Position numbers and translations under genes: made by a program | Part shown: piece after piece, positions 46,771 through 59,800 of the stretch | Numbering within the stretch: the first letter of the stretch is position 1 | Layout of the letters: each line of letters begins with the position of its first letter | Notes under the pieces: model-generated | What the model saw: the letters and a program-made list of their open reading frames with translations, nothing else | Told to the model about the DNA's origin: nothing | Databases searched by the model: none | From: Paraescarpia echinospica | Lineage: Eukaryota; Annelida; Polychaeta; Sabellida; Siboglinidae | Length of the DNA: 64,000 nt | NCBI GenBank assembly: GCA_020002185.1 | Contig: CM034543.1 | Coordinates: 32,220,824-32,284,823, forward strand | Reading direction: 5' to 3'

Positions 46771-48889
46771 TAATTTTGTGCTGAATAAAACTTACATCAC
46801 ATTAGTTGGCTAGCATTTATAAATATTTCCACATATACCCCCCTTCCAAATGTCTCAGATGAAAAACATTTTAATAATATCGCACCCATCTAATCGCAAA
46901 TATTCATAAAAATGCTTGAAGACCGCGATTAGATTAATATATTTAAAATAGGGAACAATATTTCTTTACACAACACAATTGTACTTACGGACATGTGCAT
47001 TAAATGTCGATGCGGCAGCATTTTACAGCGGCAGGATTTTTCGCTGCAGTATAATTAAAGCAATTTTATTGGAGACATAATACATACTTAACCATACATT
47101 CGGTTCGGCAGTATTTTTAAGCGGCATGATTTTTTGCTACACCTCAACTAAAATATACAATCTGATCACTTACGTATCTATATTAATAAAACACTTGAAA
47201 CGACTTTATGCAATTTAAATTATTGTCATAAAGATACATAACTGTTACTTGGATATTAAATTGGGTTTATGAGATTGTGTTCTGTATGTTCAAAGCACAT
47301 TACCGTATGCAATGTATGTAGCATAACAAATCAAACACATTGCTTATAATGAAACGAATATAAATATTGACAATACAGTACAGTTTTACAATATAGGGCT
47401 GAAACTGAGACGCGCACGAAATTGCACATAATCGTGACTAATAAATTATTCAACTAATAAATAATTAGACCATATGTCGATCATTGCAGATCTGGTAAAC
47501 TGTTGATCTCCACGCCCATCAACGTAGCCTCGGCAGCCGTTTAAGTTACGCAATCTGTCAACGCCAGCCAGCCTACGCTGCTTCCTGCACATCATGAGAC
47601 TGTATACCCACGCCCAAATTAACCAGATTAACGTGGGTGATTGGCGTATTGTTGAATACACAGTTTCATTGTATCAAAGTGACTACTATGAGATCACAAT
47701 ATCTTGACTATCTGGTATCAATGATTACCAGCTGGTCATTAATAGAAATCACCAAACCAGATGGTTAGCAGTTTAAACATATCATTTAGCTAAGGCAATT
47801 GGTCAATCTAATGCTACAAACAGATCTTGACATTTCATTATTTCTACTCATTTGTAGAATATAGTGAATTTGAACTGAAAGTTCCACAATATGAAAATAT
47901 TTGTAATGGGTTGCGTAATAACTTTGCTTTCGCCATATCGGATTTTTGTTACAAATAGCGGCGTGTCACAAATAGCGGGTACTGCCGTGAGGCGTAAAGA
48001 AAAATTAATGTATGATTTATTCCATAACTTATGCATAAGGAATATTGATCTGAGATGTTCTACGAACAGAAGCGTTGTTCCCCGTCCTCGTCACGTCATT
48101 CTGTTGTTTAATAGAGTTTCAACATATCAAATATGCATACTTCAAAATATGCTCATATCAAAATATACGACGCAAAACATACTTAGAATTATTCAATTTT
48201 TGTTATGATAAACAGCAAAACCGGAAATCAAATTTGGGGCTAAGTAACGAGTTTTTGACTTGTCAACTGAAGAGCGAATAGGTTGTTGGTCGGCTCTATT
48301 TTGGGTTCTATGATTATACAACCACACAAAAATTTACATTTTGTTATTTGTGAGTATTTCATGCTAACAATTGCAGTATATAAAGCACTTTCCAAAAGAA
48401 TATTACCGAAGAAATATCACACCGAATATATATGGTTTACACAAGTCATTTACATTTTAAGATGTCGCTGTATATGGAGTTAGTTAAATTGAACAAATTA
48501 GTATATTGGTAATCTCTTTCGTTTATCTAACACTACACTTTTTATAATAATTTTTGAAACATAGGGTATCGATTTTAGTTTCTGAAACCTCAGATAATAT
48601 TCTTAAGGCAATTCTTTGATAATTATAATATCTTTGTAATGGACGAAATTATTAAGTAATCTTGTTCATATGATTATTTCATGTAATTCCATGCCTATGT
48701 TTTATTAGATTTACGGTTTATTAATCACTAATGACCCTGACAATACATCGATAAAATAACTTTCAACTTTGGCCCCGCCTTCAAGATTCGTATAAGATAT
48801 GCTCATGAATATTCGGTACTGTCCGTTAGAATTCGATTAGCTACGCCGAGTTACTAGATGCAAGAAAAACGTCATCAACATGTGTGTCA
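46771..48889. other. AT-rich stretch, presumed intron of the secreted-protein gene
   Basis: No coding exon recognised. Near 47012 and 47107 a segment CGGCAGCATTTTACAGCGGC recurs as CGGCAGTATTTTTAAGCGGC, a diverged tandem pair about 95 bases apart. A minus frame at 47446-47661 is open but lacks support. Confidence 0.4.
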
Positions 48890-50201
48890 CAAAATCGAGT
48901 GTAAGTATTAATAAATTAATAAATTGGCGGTACCCGATTTGACATAGCAAGTTATAGGTTCAGGTGCACTAGGATTCGGAGGGAACGAGAGACATAACGT
49001 GACATCAGATATGTATGTACGAGAAGCCAACTGGCATTCCCATTTAATACATCAACAATAAACAAAAGCGGTTCAGTGATAGTTGACCAACCGTTACTCT
49101 GCTATGACATTATATTTATAACACCATACATTGTACGTAACGAGTATGCATCCAAATACGAAATTACATGGGAGACAATTTAAACAGCTGGTCACTTACA
49201 TGAAGACGGGTATACACCGTTGTAAGTCTATGAACTGTAACCAAAGAATGTCTCGTGATGTGGGAATGTCTACGTTCGCATCGCCATCGTTCGCTTTCGA
49301 CGAGATGTCAGGACGAAGTCGAAAGTCGCTTGGCGTTCGGCGAACGAATTCACGTAGATGAAAGCAGGCGACTCGGGCGATTAAGTAGACGGTAGACTTG
49401 CTTTGTCGATCCTACGCGATTCACCAGGCGACAACATAGAAACGATGTCACGACTTCGGTGATGTCGAGAAGGTCTGTCACGGAGTCGGTGTTACGACAG
49501 CTAGCAGACGAAACGGTGGTGGCCTTGCATTCGAAGATCACATCAAAACGGAACTGCAGTCGGTTATCGCTCAGTCTTCTTTAACGCGTGAGAAGTGCAG
49601 CGTCTCACAACTAATCAGAGAGCATTTGGGGGACTTCCGGTGGTGAATTGATTTGAATTTGGTGCAGCAACTTGCGAAAATATAAGGATATTTGATCAAG
49701 AAAAGTGATATTATTGAGCGTATAGGATACATAACGTAATTATAGATATATATTAAGCAATATTTTTAGTTAAAAGTTAGCTAGAGGGAGTAATATAGGG
49801 TAGATTAAAAGTAGGCGATTTGCAAGCGATAATTGGGGACGTTAATGTAATCGGAACGTTGTTTACAAAGTAGGTCACTGGCGAAGTTAGCGTACCGTGA
49901 ACGACAATAGACTAGCGTTATTTGAGATAATCGGTGTAGTTAGATGAGTAATTAAAACCTGAAATAGCAATATTTTAAAGTGTATAATAGTACACAGGAA
50001 ACAGTCTTTGTAAAGACTTCCTTGTATCTAAGCCTAACTTGAATACATTGTCATCGACATCGTAACTAGGTAAGGCACGGTGTGTCACTGTGTGTTAACA
50101 AATATAAATAACTATAACCTAAACAATCTGGTGTAAATTGTACACAGAAAAGTCTTTTCAAAGACTACATAAAACTACTTTGAACATAAATAAATTCTGA
50201 T

Positions 50202-51399
50202 ATGGCACCTTGCAAGCGGCAACTCAGGGCAAAACGACACCTAGTTTGCAACGACTGCCAGAGCTGGGTGGATTTTGCGTTGTCTGGCTGTCCAAAATCA
50301 TGGGCAGAGACCAAAGATGACGGATTCACCTTTCGGTGTATGGGGTGTTTGAGGGTGGAATGTCTGATGAAGGAGGTGTGTAAGTTGACGGATATAGTGA
50401 AGGAGATGGAGGCGAGACTCAACATAGAAATAGATGGAGCAGAGAGGGATGACGCGGAGAGAGTTGAGAATTCTACAACACAGAAGGAGCAGAGTTGTGA
50501 CACGGAGACTGAAGAAAGGAGACTGAGAGGAAGGAAGGTGACCGGTGTGAAGGAACAAGACATTGAGAAAACAGAGGGACGGAGGAAAAGTGTTCGGCAG
50601 AGGAGAAGAAAACGGGCCAGTGGGGATAGATCAGCAGGTGAGTCGGGCTGTAGAACGAGGACATTTGGCAATCGTCGTCGCGTCGATCATCCGTCATCGT
50701 CATAATCGGCGTCGAAATCACTCTTTCAAATATCGTCGCTCGAGGCATCATCATCCGGTCGAGATCATTCCATCATCCGGGCAGGATCATCATCAGCGAG
50801 GCAGGATCCGTCGGCGTCGGCAGCTCGAGCGTCCGGCGTCTCGTTTCTCATCGACAAAATTTCAAGTCAAATGAAAAGAGAAAGTGTTTATGGGCGATTC
50901 AATTCTGAGAAAAACAGACAAGACTATATGCGAGGGGAAGGACGTTGTTGTATGTCTACCGGGGGCTAGGATAGAGCATGTGACCGAAAGGGTAGAGAAG
51001 GTATTGGGGCATGGCAAGGGAGGGTCTATACTAGTACACGTTGGGACAAACAATGCAGACAAGGAGGGAACAACTGGTATAGTTCAGAAGTACAGACATC
51101 TAGTGAGGAAGCTAAAGAAGACAAGAGTGGAACAGGTTATTCTCTCAGGAATGTTGCCAGTAATGGGAGGAAAGGGGGCAAGATACAGAAACTGTAAGAG
51201 GATGGCGATCAACGCACTAGTTGAGCAGATGTGTGAGGAAGAGGGCGTGGGATTCATAGATTTATGGGGGTACTTTGTTGGGAGAGAAGATATGTACATG
51301 AGAGATGGCCTCCATCTAAGTGGAAAGGGGGCAGCAGTATTCTCAGAGAATCTGCTGCGATCTGTTGACAGTGGGACAGGTTGCATCTATTTAAACTAA
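50202..51399 (+). pseudogene. CR1-like copy C ORF1 with a replaced linker
   Basis: From ATG 50202: PHD-like finger (HLVCNDCQSWVDFALSGCPK, FRCMGC) and a charged linker. Then, from about 50655 to 50872, the sequence is not the family linker but an unrelated CG-rich block with repeated CGTCG and CATCATC motifs. The frame ends at 50703. Family sequence returns at AATGAAAAGAGAAAGTGTTT. The esterase is then open to its stop at 51397-51399: MGDSILRKTDKT, LVHVGTNNADKEGTT, GVGFIDLWGYFVGREDMYMR and GLHLSGKGAAVF, with Ser, Asn and Asp-His in place. The esterase half looks intact. The fusion to the zinc finger is lost. Confidence 0.85.
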
Positions 51400-51410
51400 A
51401 TTCGCAGGGG

Positions 51411-54279
51411 GGACTCGCAGAGAAGCCTGAAACTGGATGCATAGATAAAGGCAGCAAAAATAATTCAGCAAAGAACAGTCTGGAAAACTCTTCTGAAGCT
51501 GGGTATAAATGTGTTTGTTTAAATGCAAGGAGTATAGTAAACAAAAGAAATGAACTAAACATTATGGTAGAAGATATTGACCCTCACATAATAGGTATAA
51601 CCGAATCATGGGCAACCACCGATATATCAGATGCCGAATTGGGACTGACATGATATGTAATGTTTAGGAAAGATAGAATAGGAAGAAGGGGAGGTGGAGT
51701 TATTTTATATATTAAAGAATCTATCCAGGCTCATGAAATAAAATTAGACAGAGAAGCAGATTGCGAAGAAGCTGTTTGGTGTAACATAGTTACAGGAAAC
51801 TCAACGTTAACGGTTGGATTAGTTTATCGAAGTCCAAACATAAGCATAGAAGAGAATGAAAAAATACAAAACGCTATAAGGGAAGTGAGCAAACGGGACT
51901 GTGTTATTATGGGGGATTTTAACCATGGGCATATAAAATGGAAATCTCTACAGAGTATGGGTAGTGAGGACCACAAGTTTTTAGTTTTAGTACAAGATAG
52001 TTTCCTTTCTCAACATGTCCTAGAACCAACCAGGGGAGAGAATGTGTTAGACTTAGTTTTGTCCTCACAGAATAAATTAGTTGACAATGTTAAATTATGT
52101 GAGCCTCTGGGAAGTAGAGATCACAACCAGATACATTTTACCATTAAAGTAAAATCAGAAAGAAATAATAAAAAGCAGTTGAGGAGAAATTTCCACAAAG
52201 GAAGATATAAGGAAATGAGGAAATATTTAGCAAAGATAGACTGGAATAATACACTGAAGAATAAGACAGCAACAGAATACTGGAATATCTTAAAGAATGA
52301 AATAGAGTGCATCGTAGATAAATTTGTTCCCTTCAAAAAACAAGGGAAACGGACCAGAAAGAAATACTTATCGAAAGAAGCCATTAGAAAAATTAAGTAT
52401 AAACAAATGATGTGGAAGTCATATAGACGTACTGGCAATGACGAAGACTACAACATTTATAAAGAAGCACTAAACCAAGCTACAGCTGAAATTAGAAATT
52501 CAAAGAGAAGCTATGAACATAAATTAGCTTGTAATATAAAACATGACAGCAAGAGTTTTTATGCGTATGTTCGAAGCAAACAGAAAGTTCAGGATAAGGT
52601 CGGTCCTCTAGAAGATAGCGCTGGAAATATAATATCAGAAGGATTCTTAATGGCTGAAGACCTAAATGAGTATTTTAGTTCAGTGTTTACCAGAGAAGAC
52701 ACTAGTTCACTGCCAGTACCAGAGGCTAAGTTCAAGGGGGCAGAATCAGACTATTTAAGACAGTTAATTGTAACCCCAGAAATGGTAGCTAAGAAAATTA
52801 AGGCTATGAAGTAAAATAAATCACCTGGAGTGGATGGTATTCCACCCAAACTACTAGTGGAAATTGTAGAACAAATTAGCATACCGCTTGCAACAGTTTT
52901 CAACTTGTCATTAGAAGAGGGAGTGGTTCCTTTAGAATGGAAAGAAGCAAACATTATACCGTTATTTAAAAAAGGTTCGAGAAACAAGTCAGAGAAATAT
53001 AGACCAGTGAGTTTAACATCAGTGATTTGTAAATTATTAGAAAGACTAATTAAAGATCACATGGTGGATTTTCTTGTTAAACATAACTTGATAAACCCAT
53101 CTCAACATGGGTTTCTAAAAGCGAGGTCATGCTTAACAAATATGTTATGTTTTTTGGAAGATATCACTAAGTGGGTAGATGATGGATCACCAGTAGATAT
53201 AATCTACTTAGATTTTCAAAAAGCTTTCGACAAAGTGCCACATCAGAGATTACTGCTTAAACTAAAAGCCCATGGCATAGGAAATGGTATAATTAACTGG
53301 ATAGAAAAATGGCTGATTGACAGAAGACAACGGGTAGTTGTTGATGGGGAGGCTTCAAACTGGAAATCAGTTTTGAGTGGGGTTCCACAGGGATCAGTAC
53401 TGGGACCTATATTATTCTTAATATATATAAACGATTTGGACGATGATATAGCTAGCAAGGTGTTGAAATTTGCAGATGATACAAAAGTGTTTAGAAGGAT
53501 TGAAAGTGATGGGGATAGACAGCATTTATAAGATGATCTTGACAGGTTGATCAAATGGTCTGAAAAGTGGCAAATGTTGTTCAATTTTGGGAAATGTAAA
53601 TGCCTCCACACAGGACATGGGAACGAATATGTAGAATATACAATGGGGGGAACTGTACTAAGTACTACTGTAAAAGAAAAAGACTTAGGGCTGACAATTA
53701 GTGCTGACATGAAGGTTTCAGAGCAGTGTGGAATTGCAGCTTCAAAGGGAAATCAAATCCTTGGATTGATTAGGCGAAATATAGCATATAAAGAAAAAGA
53801 ACTAATAATACCGCTGTACAAAACAATAGTTAGGCCTCATTTAGAATATTGTATACAAGCGTGGAGGCCATACCGCAAGAAGGACATAGATATGCTAGAA
53901 AGAGTACAGAGGAGAGCGACTAAAATGATACCAAAACTGAGGGATCTTAGTTATGAAAAACGCCTAATAGAATGTGGTTTAACAACACTAGAGACCAGGA
54001 GATTGAGAGGAGATCAGATAGAAGTGTTTAAAATATTGAATGGTTATGAAAATATTGATAGAAATATGTTTTTTTTCAGTTAAGAAAGATAGAAAGACTA
54101 GAGGACATGAAGTTACATTAGTAAAGGAGCAGTGTAGATTAGACGTGAGAAAGTTCTCATTTTCACAAAGGACTGTGAATGAATGGAACAGATTATCTGA
54201 TGATTGTGTGGGTGCTATTAGTGTGAATATGTTTAAAAATAAAATCGACACATACCTTAGAAGGACTGGATATATGTAG
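51411..54279 (+). pseudogene. CR1-like copy C ORF2 (endonuclease + RT), three stops and one frameshift
   Basis: One continuous frame except for TGA at 51651 (Gly in relatives), TAA at 52812, TAA at 53529 (CAA Gln in relatives) and a T-run frameshift at 54068-54076. Endonuclease: VCLNARSIVNKRNE, IIGITESWATT, IMGDFNHGHIKW and RDHNQIHF. RT: FKKGSRNKSEKYRPVSL, YLDFQKAFDKVPH, SGVPQGSVLGPILFLIYIND and KFADDTKVF, all catalytic positions present. C-terminal end: MLERVQRRATKMI and RLRGDQIEVFKILNGYE. So few lesions suggest recent loss. The 5' end overlaps the ORF1 stop by a few bases in another frame. Confidence 0.9.
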
Positions 54280-55202
54280 ATAAAAGGGTTGGACTCTCGA
54301 TAAGCCAAAGGGCTTCCTTGTCCACCTGCCATCTAGAGTTAATTCTCTGGATGGCAATCTTGTTAAATCTTGTTAAATCTACTGTTGAAATCGTAGAAGT
54401 ATTTACTACAGGCGTTGGGCGGACACACGTTTCAGCCCAATTCCTGGAGACAAGAGTGCAACACTTTCTTCTGCTCAAATGTTCGTCTGGCCACGAATGG
54501 CCGTCCGGCCCTTATATAACTTGACGACCGGAAGTAGTCTGACCAATTACAACACTTAATACAAATTAAAGTCGCTTCAAAAACTGGCTCCCGAAACCAT
54601 TCACACTTCGAAGCAATCCATTCAACTCGAGTTTAAAATAGATTTTGCGAGTTAAACGTATGGGTATATAAGTGCTCATTCAATCTTTAACTTACGTGAA
54701 TTACTTACATAATTAATATCACTGGATTCCCTGTATCGATCCGGATACCATAATATTCATCGTACATTCCTATTCTCATGAATTAATCCATAATTTTAAT
54801 AAAACACGCACTCTATTCATAAGCTCCGTGTGACCCTAATGTTTTTCACACCTACATTTCTGTAAACAACTTTTATAAGTTCATTATATAATCTTTTTAT
54901 AACCACAACATAAGTAGTTTGACAGGTCACCATATTACCAGTCATGTTAAATAATTTCTACAGGTACCAAATTTTGTATACCTAACTGTAGAATTAGTGG
55001 TGTACGCTACAAATGAAATTAATTAAATCTGACTGTCACCAGTTAAAACGTTACACGCCTTAATCGCCAAAGGGCACCAGCATATACCTCCGCGACAATA
55101 CATACCAGAGATGGCAGCACCATCCCATCAACCATACTTGTATATAAAACCAATGTTTTAAAGCCTGATTAAATTCTATACAAACCACTTTGTGACAATG
55201 TG

Positions 55203-56841
55203 AGTGTGTTTGGATTAGCTACCGCCATGCGAACGAGTCGCGACCGTTAAAATGATCTAAAGGAAACGTGGACCAGCTGCTTTTTATGTCACAGATTCAG
55301 CAAAGAAATGAAGGAGACATATATGGAATAAACGGAGAATGAACATAACGACAGCTCATGACAGGCGGATTGAGCTCTCCATGCATGAAGCCATCGTATT
55401 ACATTGTTACTGACACTAATGACATAATCGTGACAAAATTATTCACATTGTTCTGTTGGCATATAAAACATACGAAATCTCAACTGTGGTACTATCATGC
55501 TCCTTACTAGGTGCACCTGGCTATTCATTTTAAAGTTTAGTTTTAATGAAACGTTTAGACAACAAAACTTTATTAAAGTTGAGAAAACTACAATAATGAA
55601 ACCATTTTGTTTGCATCAAAAATCCAGCTGCTATTTCCATAAGCAGTAAAAATACAAAATTACACCTCACTTGAAGAAATCTACAATATTAAAATATCAT
55701 AGGTAGCTATCTATTTACCCATATACATATGGTATCAATTTTAGTTTTTCAAATGTAGATCTATAAAGAGCATAATAACATTGTTGTCAACAAAATGTTC
55801 AAATATATTGCACTAGTGTATCGACAAGGGACATACCTCAGCTAGATATATGTTTTATTTTGTACTGGGAGTGCAATTTGTTCTGCCCATCATTTAGAGT
55901 AAAACATAGGAATTTGTTTATGTTGAACTCCTGTTTCGACAACAAATAAAATAGCCATTGTATGATGTTTTCAGTCATCATTGGTGCATTTAACTCAAGA
56001 AGATTGTTTCAACAAATGTTAAAAAATATGCTGTAGAACACAATCCAAACATGATGAGCATAAGAAAGCATAACTGTTATTATGTACTCCTATTTTGCAA
56101 CATAATGATGGGATATTGTGCATTTGGATATACAAATCGGTTGACTGCACAAATCCGTTTGAAACATGTAGTTATGTACATATTCCCAGCAGAAGCTACA
56201 CGGAAATAATGTGGCATCAGATGCACACATCCATTCGAAACTCGAACTGATGTACAATTTCCCAGTGGATCTTGCGCAGAAAAGAATGGGCCAGAATAAA
56301 GTCAGGCCACATCTTATGTTAGGTATCTCTTTGTCCAATTATTGCCACTGTTGAGTAGAATTTCGAATGCTCCTGAAAATAAACAAAGTTGAATTTAGGA
56401 AATTGAGCCTAAATATGAGTTAACTAATTCAACACAATGCAGATTAATTCAGTTTAGATATTTGACTATGGGACTTATCACCACGTGTACAGCTGGCTAA
56501 ATAGAAAAGAAATACAAGAGAACCTTGTTATGCTGATTCAGTCAGACTAAAATCCAAATCCATTACTTAGGCAAACTTTTAATTTGCTTCTACATAATTT
56601 CCTAAATGCATTGGGCATAATCAGTGCACTCCAGATAACTCGATCTCACATAAGCTGATTTTCTTTACGTTAAGTCAATCGTTTTCCTCGGTCCTGGGCG
56701 TTGGTCCAAGTAAGGGGACCTTCTGATAACTTTCTTGTTATCAGAACTTCCAATGATCAGTATTTTCATGGGTCCCTTGAGGTTCGACCTTATCCAAAGC
56801 GGACTGCATGTTTTCCTTTATTCTTGCTATAATAAGTAACA
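55203..56841. other. Unassigned sequence between solo LTR 2 and CR1 copy D
   Basis: AT-rich with no clear gene. 56092-56330 holds a possible duplicated THAP-like scrap, listed separately. Confidence 0.4.
56092..56330 (+). pseudogene. Possible THAP-domain scrap, tandemly duplicated
   Basis: The plus frame reads MMGYCAFGYTNRLTAQIRLK and then VVMYIFPAEATRK. Some 72-76 bases later a second unit reads IHSKLELMYNFPVDLAQKRM. Both share I-x2-K-x3-M-Y-x-F-P. CAFGxTNR followed by F-P-x3-x3-R/K is reminiscent of the start of a THAP finger (second Cys replaced by Tyr), but the units are short and broken. Could be chance. Confidence 0.25.
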
Positions 56842-59800
56842 TCGAGGCTATATTTGGCGGAGATAGATCGTAGAAATTGGTGGTGCAGAAAAGTAGATAA
56901 CCAAGTGGAATTACTGATTGATAAGTACTATTCTTGCCTTAATATCATTCATAAAGTAGCAGTAAACATTTAATGAGTATCAGTTGTGCTTAAAGTTAAT
57001 TAGATAATATATATTAGAACAGTTTAGTCTATTGAGTGATAATAGGTAAGTTAGTCTACGATAAGTTTGTAAACAAGATTTAACAAACCACATTATGTGG
57101 TAGAATATGTAGGTGATAAAGTAAACAAACATCAAACTACTTACACAAGATAATATATGTGTAAGCCAGTACCTGCAAGACATTTTGATTACGTAGCTTT
57201 GTTGTTAAAATTAAGCTTTTGCGATATCCGGGCGAACTAAGTTTATGTAGCTAGTATCCCACGTATTCGCTAGGGCGCGGTATAACCTTAATAAAAAAGG
57301 CAGTCTAGCGTAAACTAATTGATTGTATTTAAATTATGTCACTACTGACTACTGGTAACGTTAGCATTTATGATAGGATAGATAGTCAGCTGTGACAATA
57401 ACCAAAACCTGTAACCGAAATAAACAAGGCAATCTTACGTAAAGTGTAACATTTGTGCACAGTAAACAGTCTTCTTAAATACTACATAGACAGTGAATGG
57501 GGTAAACACAGTTGACTAAACTATTTTAAATAGCTAATTAGACTATTATTATTAAATAAATTCTGATATGGCGCCTTGCAAGCGGCAAGTCAAAGCAAAG
57601 AGATATTTAGTTGGGTGGATTTTGCCCTATCCGGTTTTGGGAAGTCATGGGCAGAGACAAAGGAAGAGGGACGATTCACCTTTCAGTACGTGGGGTGTTG
57701 GAAGGGGGAATATCTGGAGAAGGAGGTAGCTAGGTTGGTAGATATTGTGAAGGGGATGGAGATTAGAATCAGCAAGGAGACAGATGGAATGGAGAGAGAC
57801 GACAGGGAGAGAGTTGGGAATACTATGAGACTGAAGGAGCAAACTAGTAGCAAGAATACCGAGAAAAGGAGAATGTGGGGAGGGGCGGTGATCGGAGGGG
57901 AAGCAATTGGAGGATCGACTGCAGTGGGAGAAAGTGACCGTAGAGAAAGAGGTAGGAGGGAAAAAGACACGGGACAGGAGAGATGGAAATGCAATGGGAG
58001 GAAATAGGACGGGAAGAAAGGTAGGGAGAGTAAATGTAAAAGAAGAGAAGTTGGGAGGGACGATGACAGGGGGAAAGTTGACAAGAGAAACAGCGTCAGG
58101 AAAGAATGGAACAGACTGGATTGTGATAGGAGAGCAGACGACAGGGGAATAAGATTACAACCAGACAGATGCGAACCGGAGATGGAGCTACTCTGAGGCA
58201 GTGATTGAGGGGGCAATGAGGAATGAGAGGGTGCTTATGGGCGATTCTATTCTGAGAAAGACGAATAAGACACTAAGCTAAGGGGAGGACGTCGTTGTTT
58301 GTTTGCCGGGGGCTAGGATAGAACATGTGACTGAAAGGGTAGAGAAGGTATTGGGGCATGACAAGGGAGGGTCTATACTAGTACAAGTAGGAACAAATAA
58401 TTCTGACAGGAAGGGAAAAACTGGGATAGTACATAAGTACAGACAGCTAGTTAGGAAGTTAAAGAAGAAAAGAATCGAACAGATTATTCTGTCATTAATT
58501 GTGCCTGTAATGAGAGGAAGAGGGACAACATATAGAAACTGCAAGAGGATGGCGATCAACGCACGAGTTGAGCAGATGTGTAAAGATGAGGGGGTGGGAT
58601 TTGTAGATTTATGGGGATACTTTGTTGGGAGGGAAGATATGTACATGAGAGATAGCCTCCATCTAAGCGGAAAGGGGGCAGCAATTTTCGCAGTGAACTT
58701 GCTGCCATATGTTGACAGTGGGACAGGCTGCATCTATTTAAACTAGATTCGCAGGGGGAATTCACAGAGAACCCTGAAACTGGAGGCGTAGATAAAAACA
58801 GAAGAAACCCTGGAAAACTGTTCTGAATATAAATGCGTTTGTTTAAATGCAAGGAGCATTGTAAGAATTTAACTAAACATTATGGTATAATATATTGACC
58901 CTCACAAAATAGGTATAACCGAACCATGGGCCACCACTGATATTTCAGATGCCGAATTGGGACTAACAGGCTATGTAATTTCAGGAAATATAGAATAGGA
59001 AGAAGGGGAGGTGGGGTTATTTTATATGTTAAAGAATCTATCCAGGCTTGTGAAATAAAATTAGAAAGAGAAGCAGATTGCGAAGAAGCAGTTTAGTGTA
59101 ACATAGTTACAGGAAACTCAACATTAACGGTGAGGTTAGTTTATCGAAGTCCAAACATAAGTGTAGAAGAGAATGAAAAAGGACAAAACGCTATAAAGGA
59201 AGTTAGCAAACGGGACTGTAATATCATGGGAGATTTTAACCATGGTCATATACAATGGAAATCTCTACTGAGTACGGGGAATGAGGACCACACATTTTTA
59301 GTTTTAGAACAAAACGGTTTCCTTTCTCAACATGTGCTATAGCCAACCAGGGGTGAGAATGTGTTAGACATAGTTTGTTCTCACTGAATGAATTAGTTGA
59401 CAATGTCAAATTATGTGAGCCACTGGGAAGTAATGATCACAACCAGATACATGTTACCATCAAATTAAAATCATAAAGAAATAATGCAAAGCAGTTCAGG
59501 AGAAATGTTCACAATGGACGATATAAGGTAATAAGTAACTATTTAGCAAACATAAACTGGAACAACACACAGAATAATAAGTCAGCAACAGAATGGTGGA
59601 ATATCTTAAAGAGTGAAATAGAGTACATCGTCAATAAATTTGTTCCCTTAAAAAAACAAGGGAAACGGTCTAGAAAGAAATTCTTATCGAAAGAAGCCAT
59701 TAGAAAAATTAAGTACAAACAAACGATGTGGAAGTCATATAGACGTACTGGAAATAACGAAGACTACAACATTTATAAAGAAGCACTAAGCCAAGCTACA

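Larger units (their letters stand above)
49619..54380 (+). mobile_element. CR1-like LINE copy C, full length, best preserved
   Basis: Inserted in solo LTR 2 between CTAATCAG and ACTGTTGAAATC. The uninterrupted sequence is present in LTR 1, so both ends are exact, with loss of about one base. It begins AGAGCATTTGGGGGACTTCC (the part from ACTTCCGG is shared with copy A) and ends in two TTGTTAAATC units. Module order: 5' UTR with two AGTCTT hairpins, ORF1 (zinc finger, esterase), ORF2 (endonuclease, RT). No long target duplication, as usual for CR1. Confidence 0.93.
48895..55197 (-). mobile_element. Solo LTR 2 (minus), split by CR1 copy C
   Basis: Reverse copy of solo LTR 1. On the plus strand it starts TGTCACAAAATCG and ends CCACTTTGTGACA. 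It is flanked by ATGTG on both sides (48890-48894 and 55198-55202), its own 5-bp target duplication, different from that of solo LTR 1. About 724 bases lie left of the inserted LINE and 817 right of it. Compared with LTR 1 it has an extra block of about 37 bases near 49380-49420. Sequence identity with LTR 1 is high but shows many substitutions. Confidence 0.9.

Noticed and set aside
46340..46813. CVCVCV and THTHTH frames
   Set aside because: Reading frames of a GT microsatellite.
47446..47661. 71-codon minus frame as a peptide exon of the secreted-protein gene
   Set aside because: It is on the strand opposite to that gene and has no matching splice phase.
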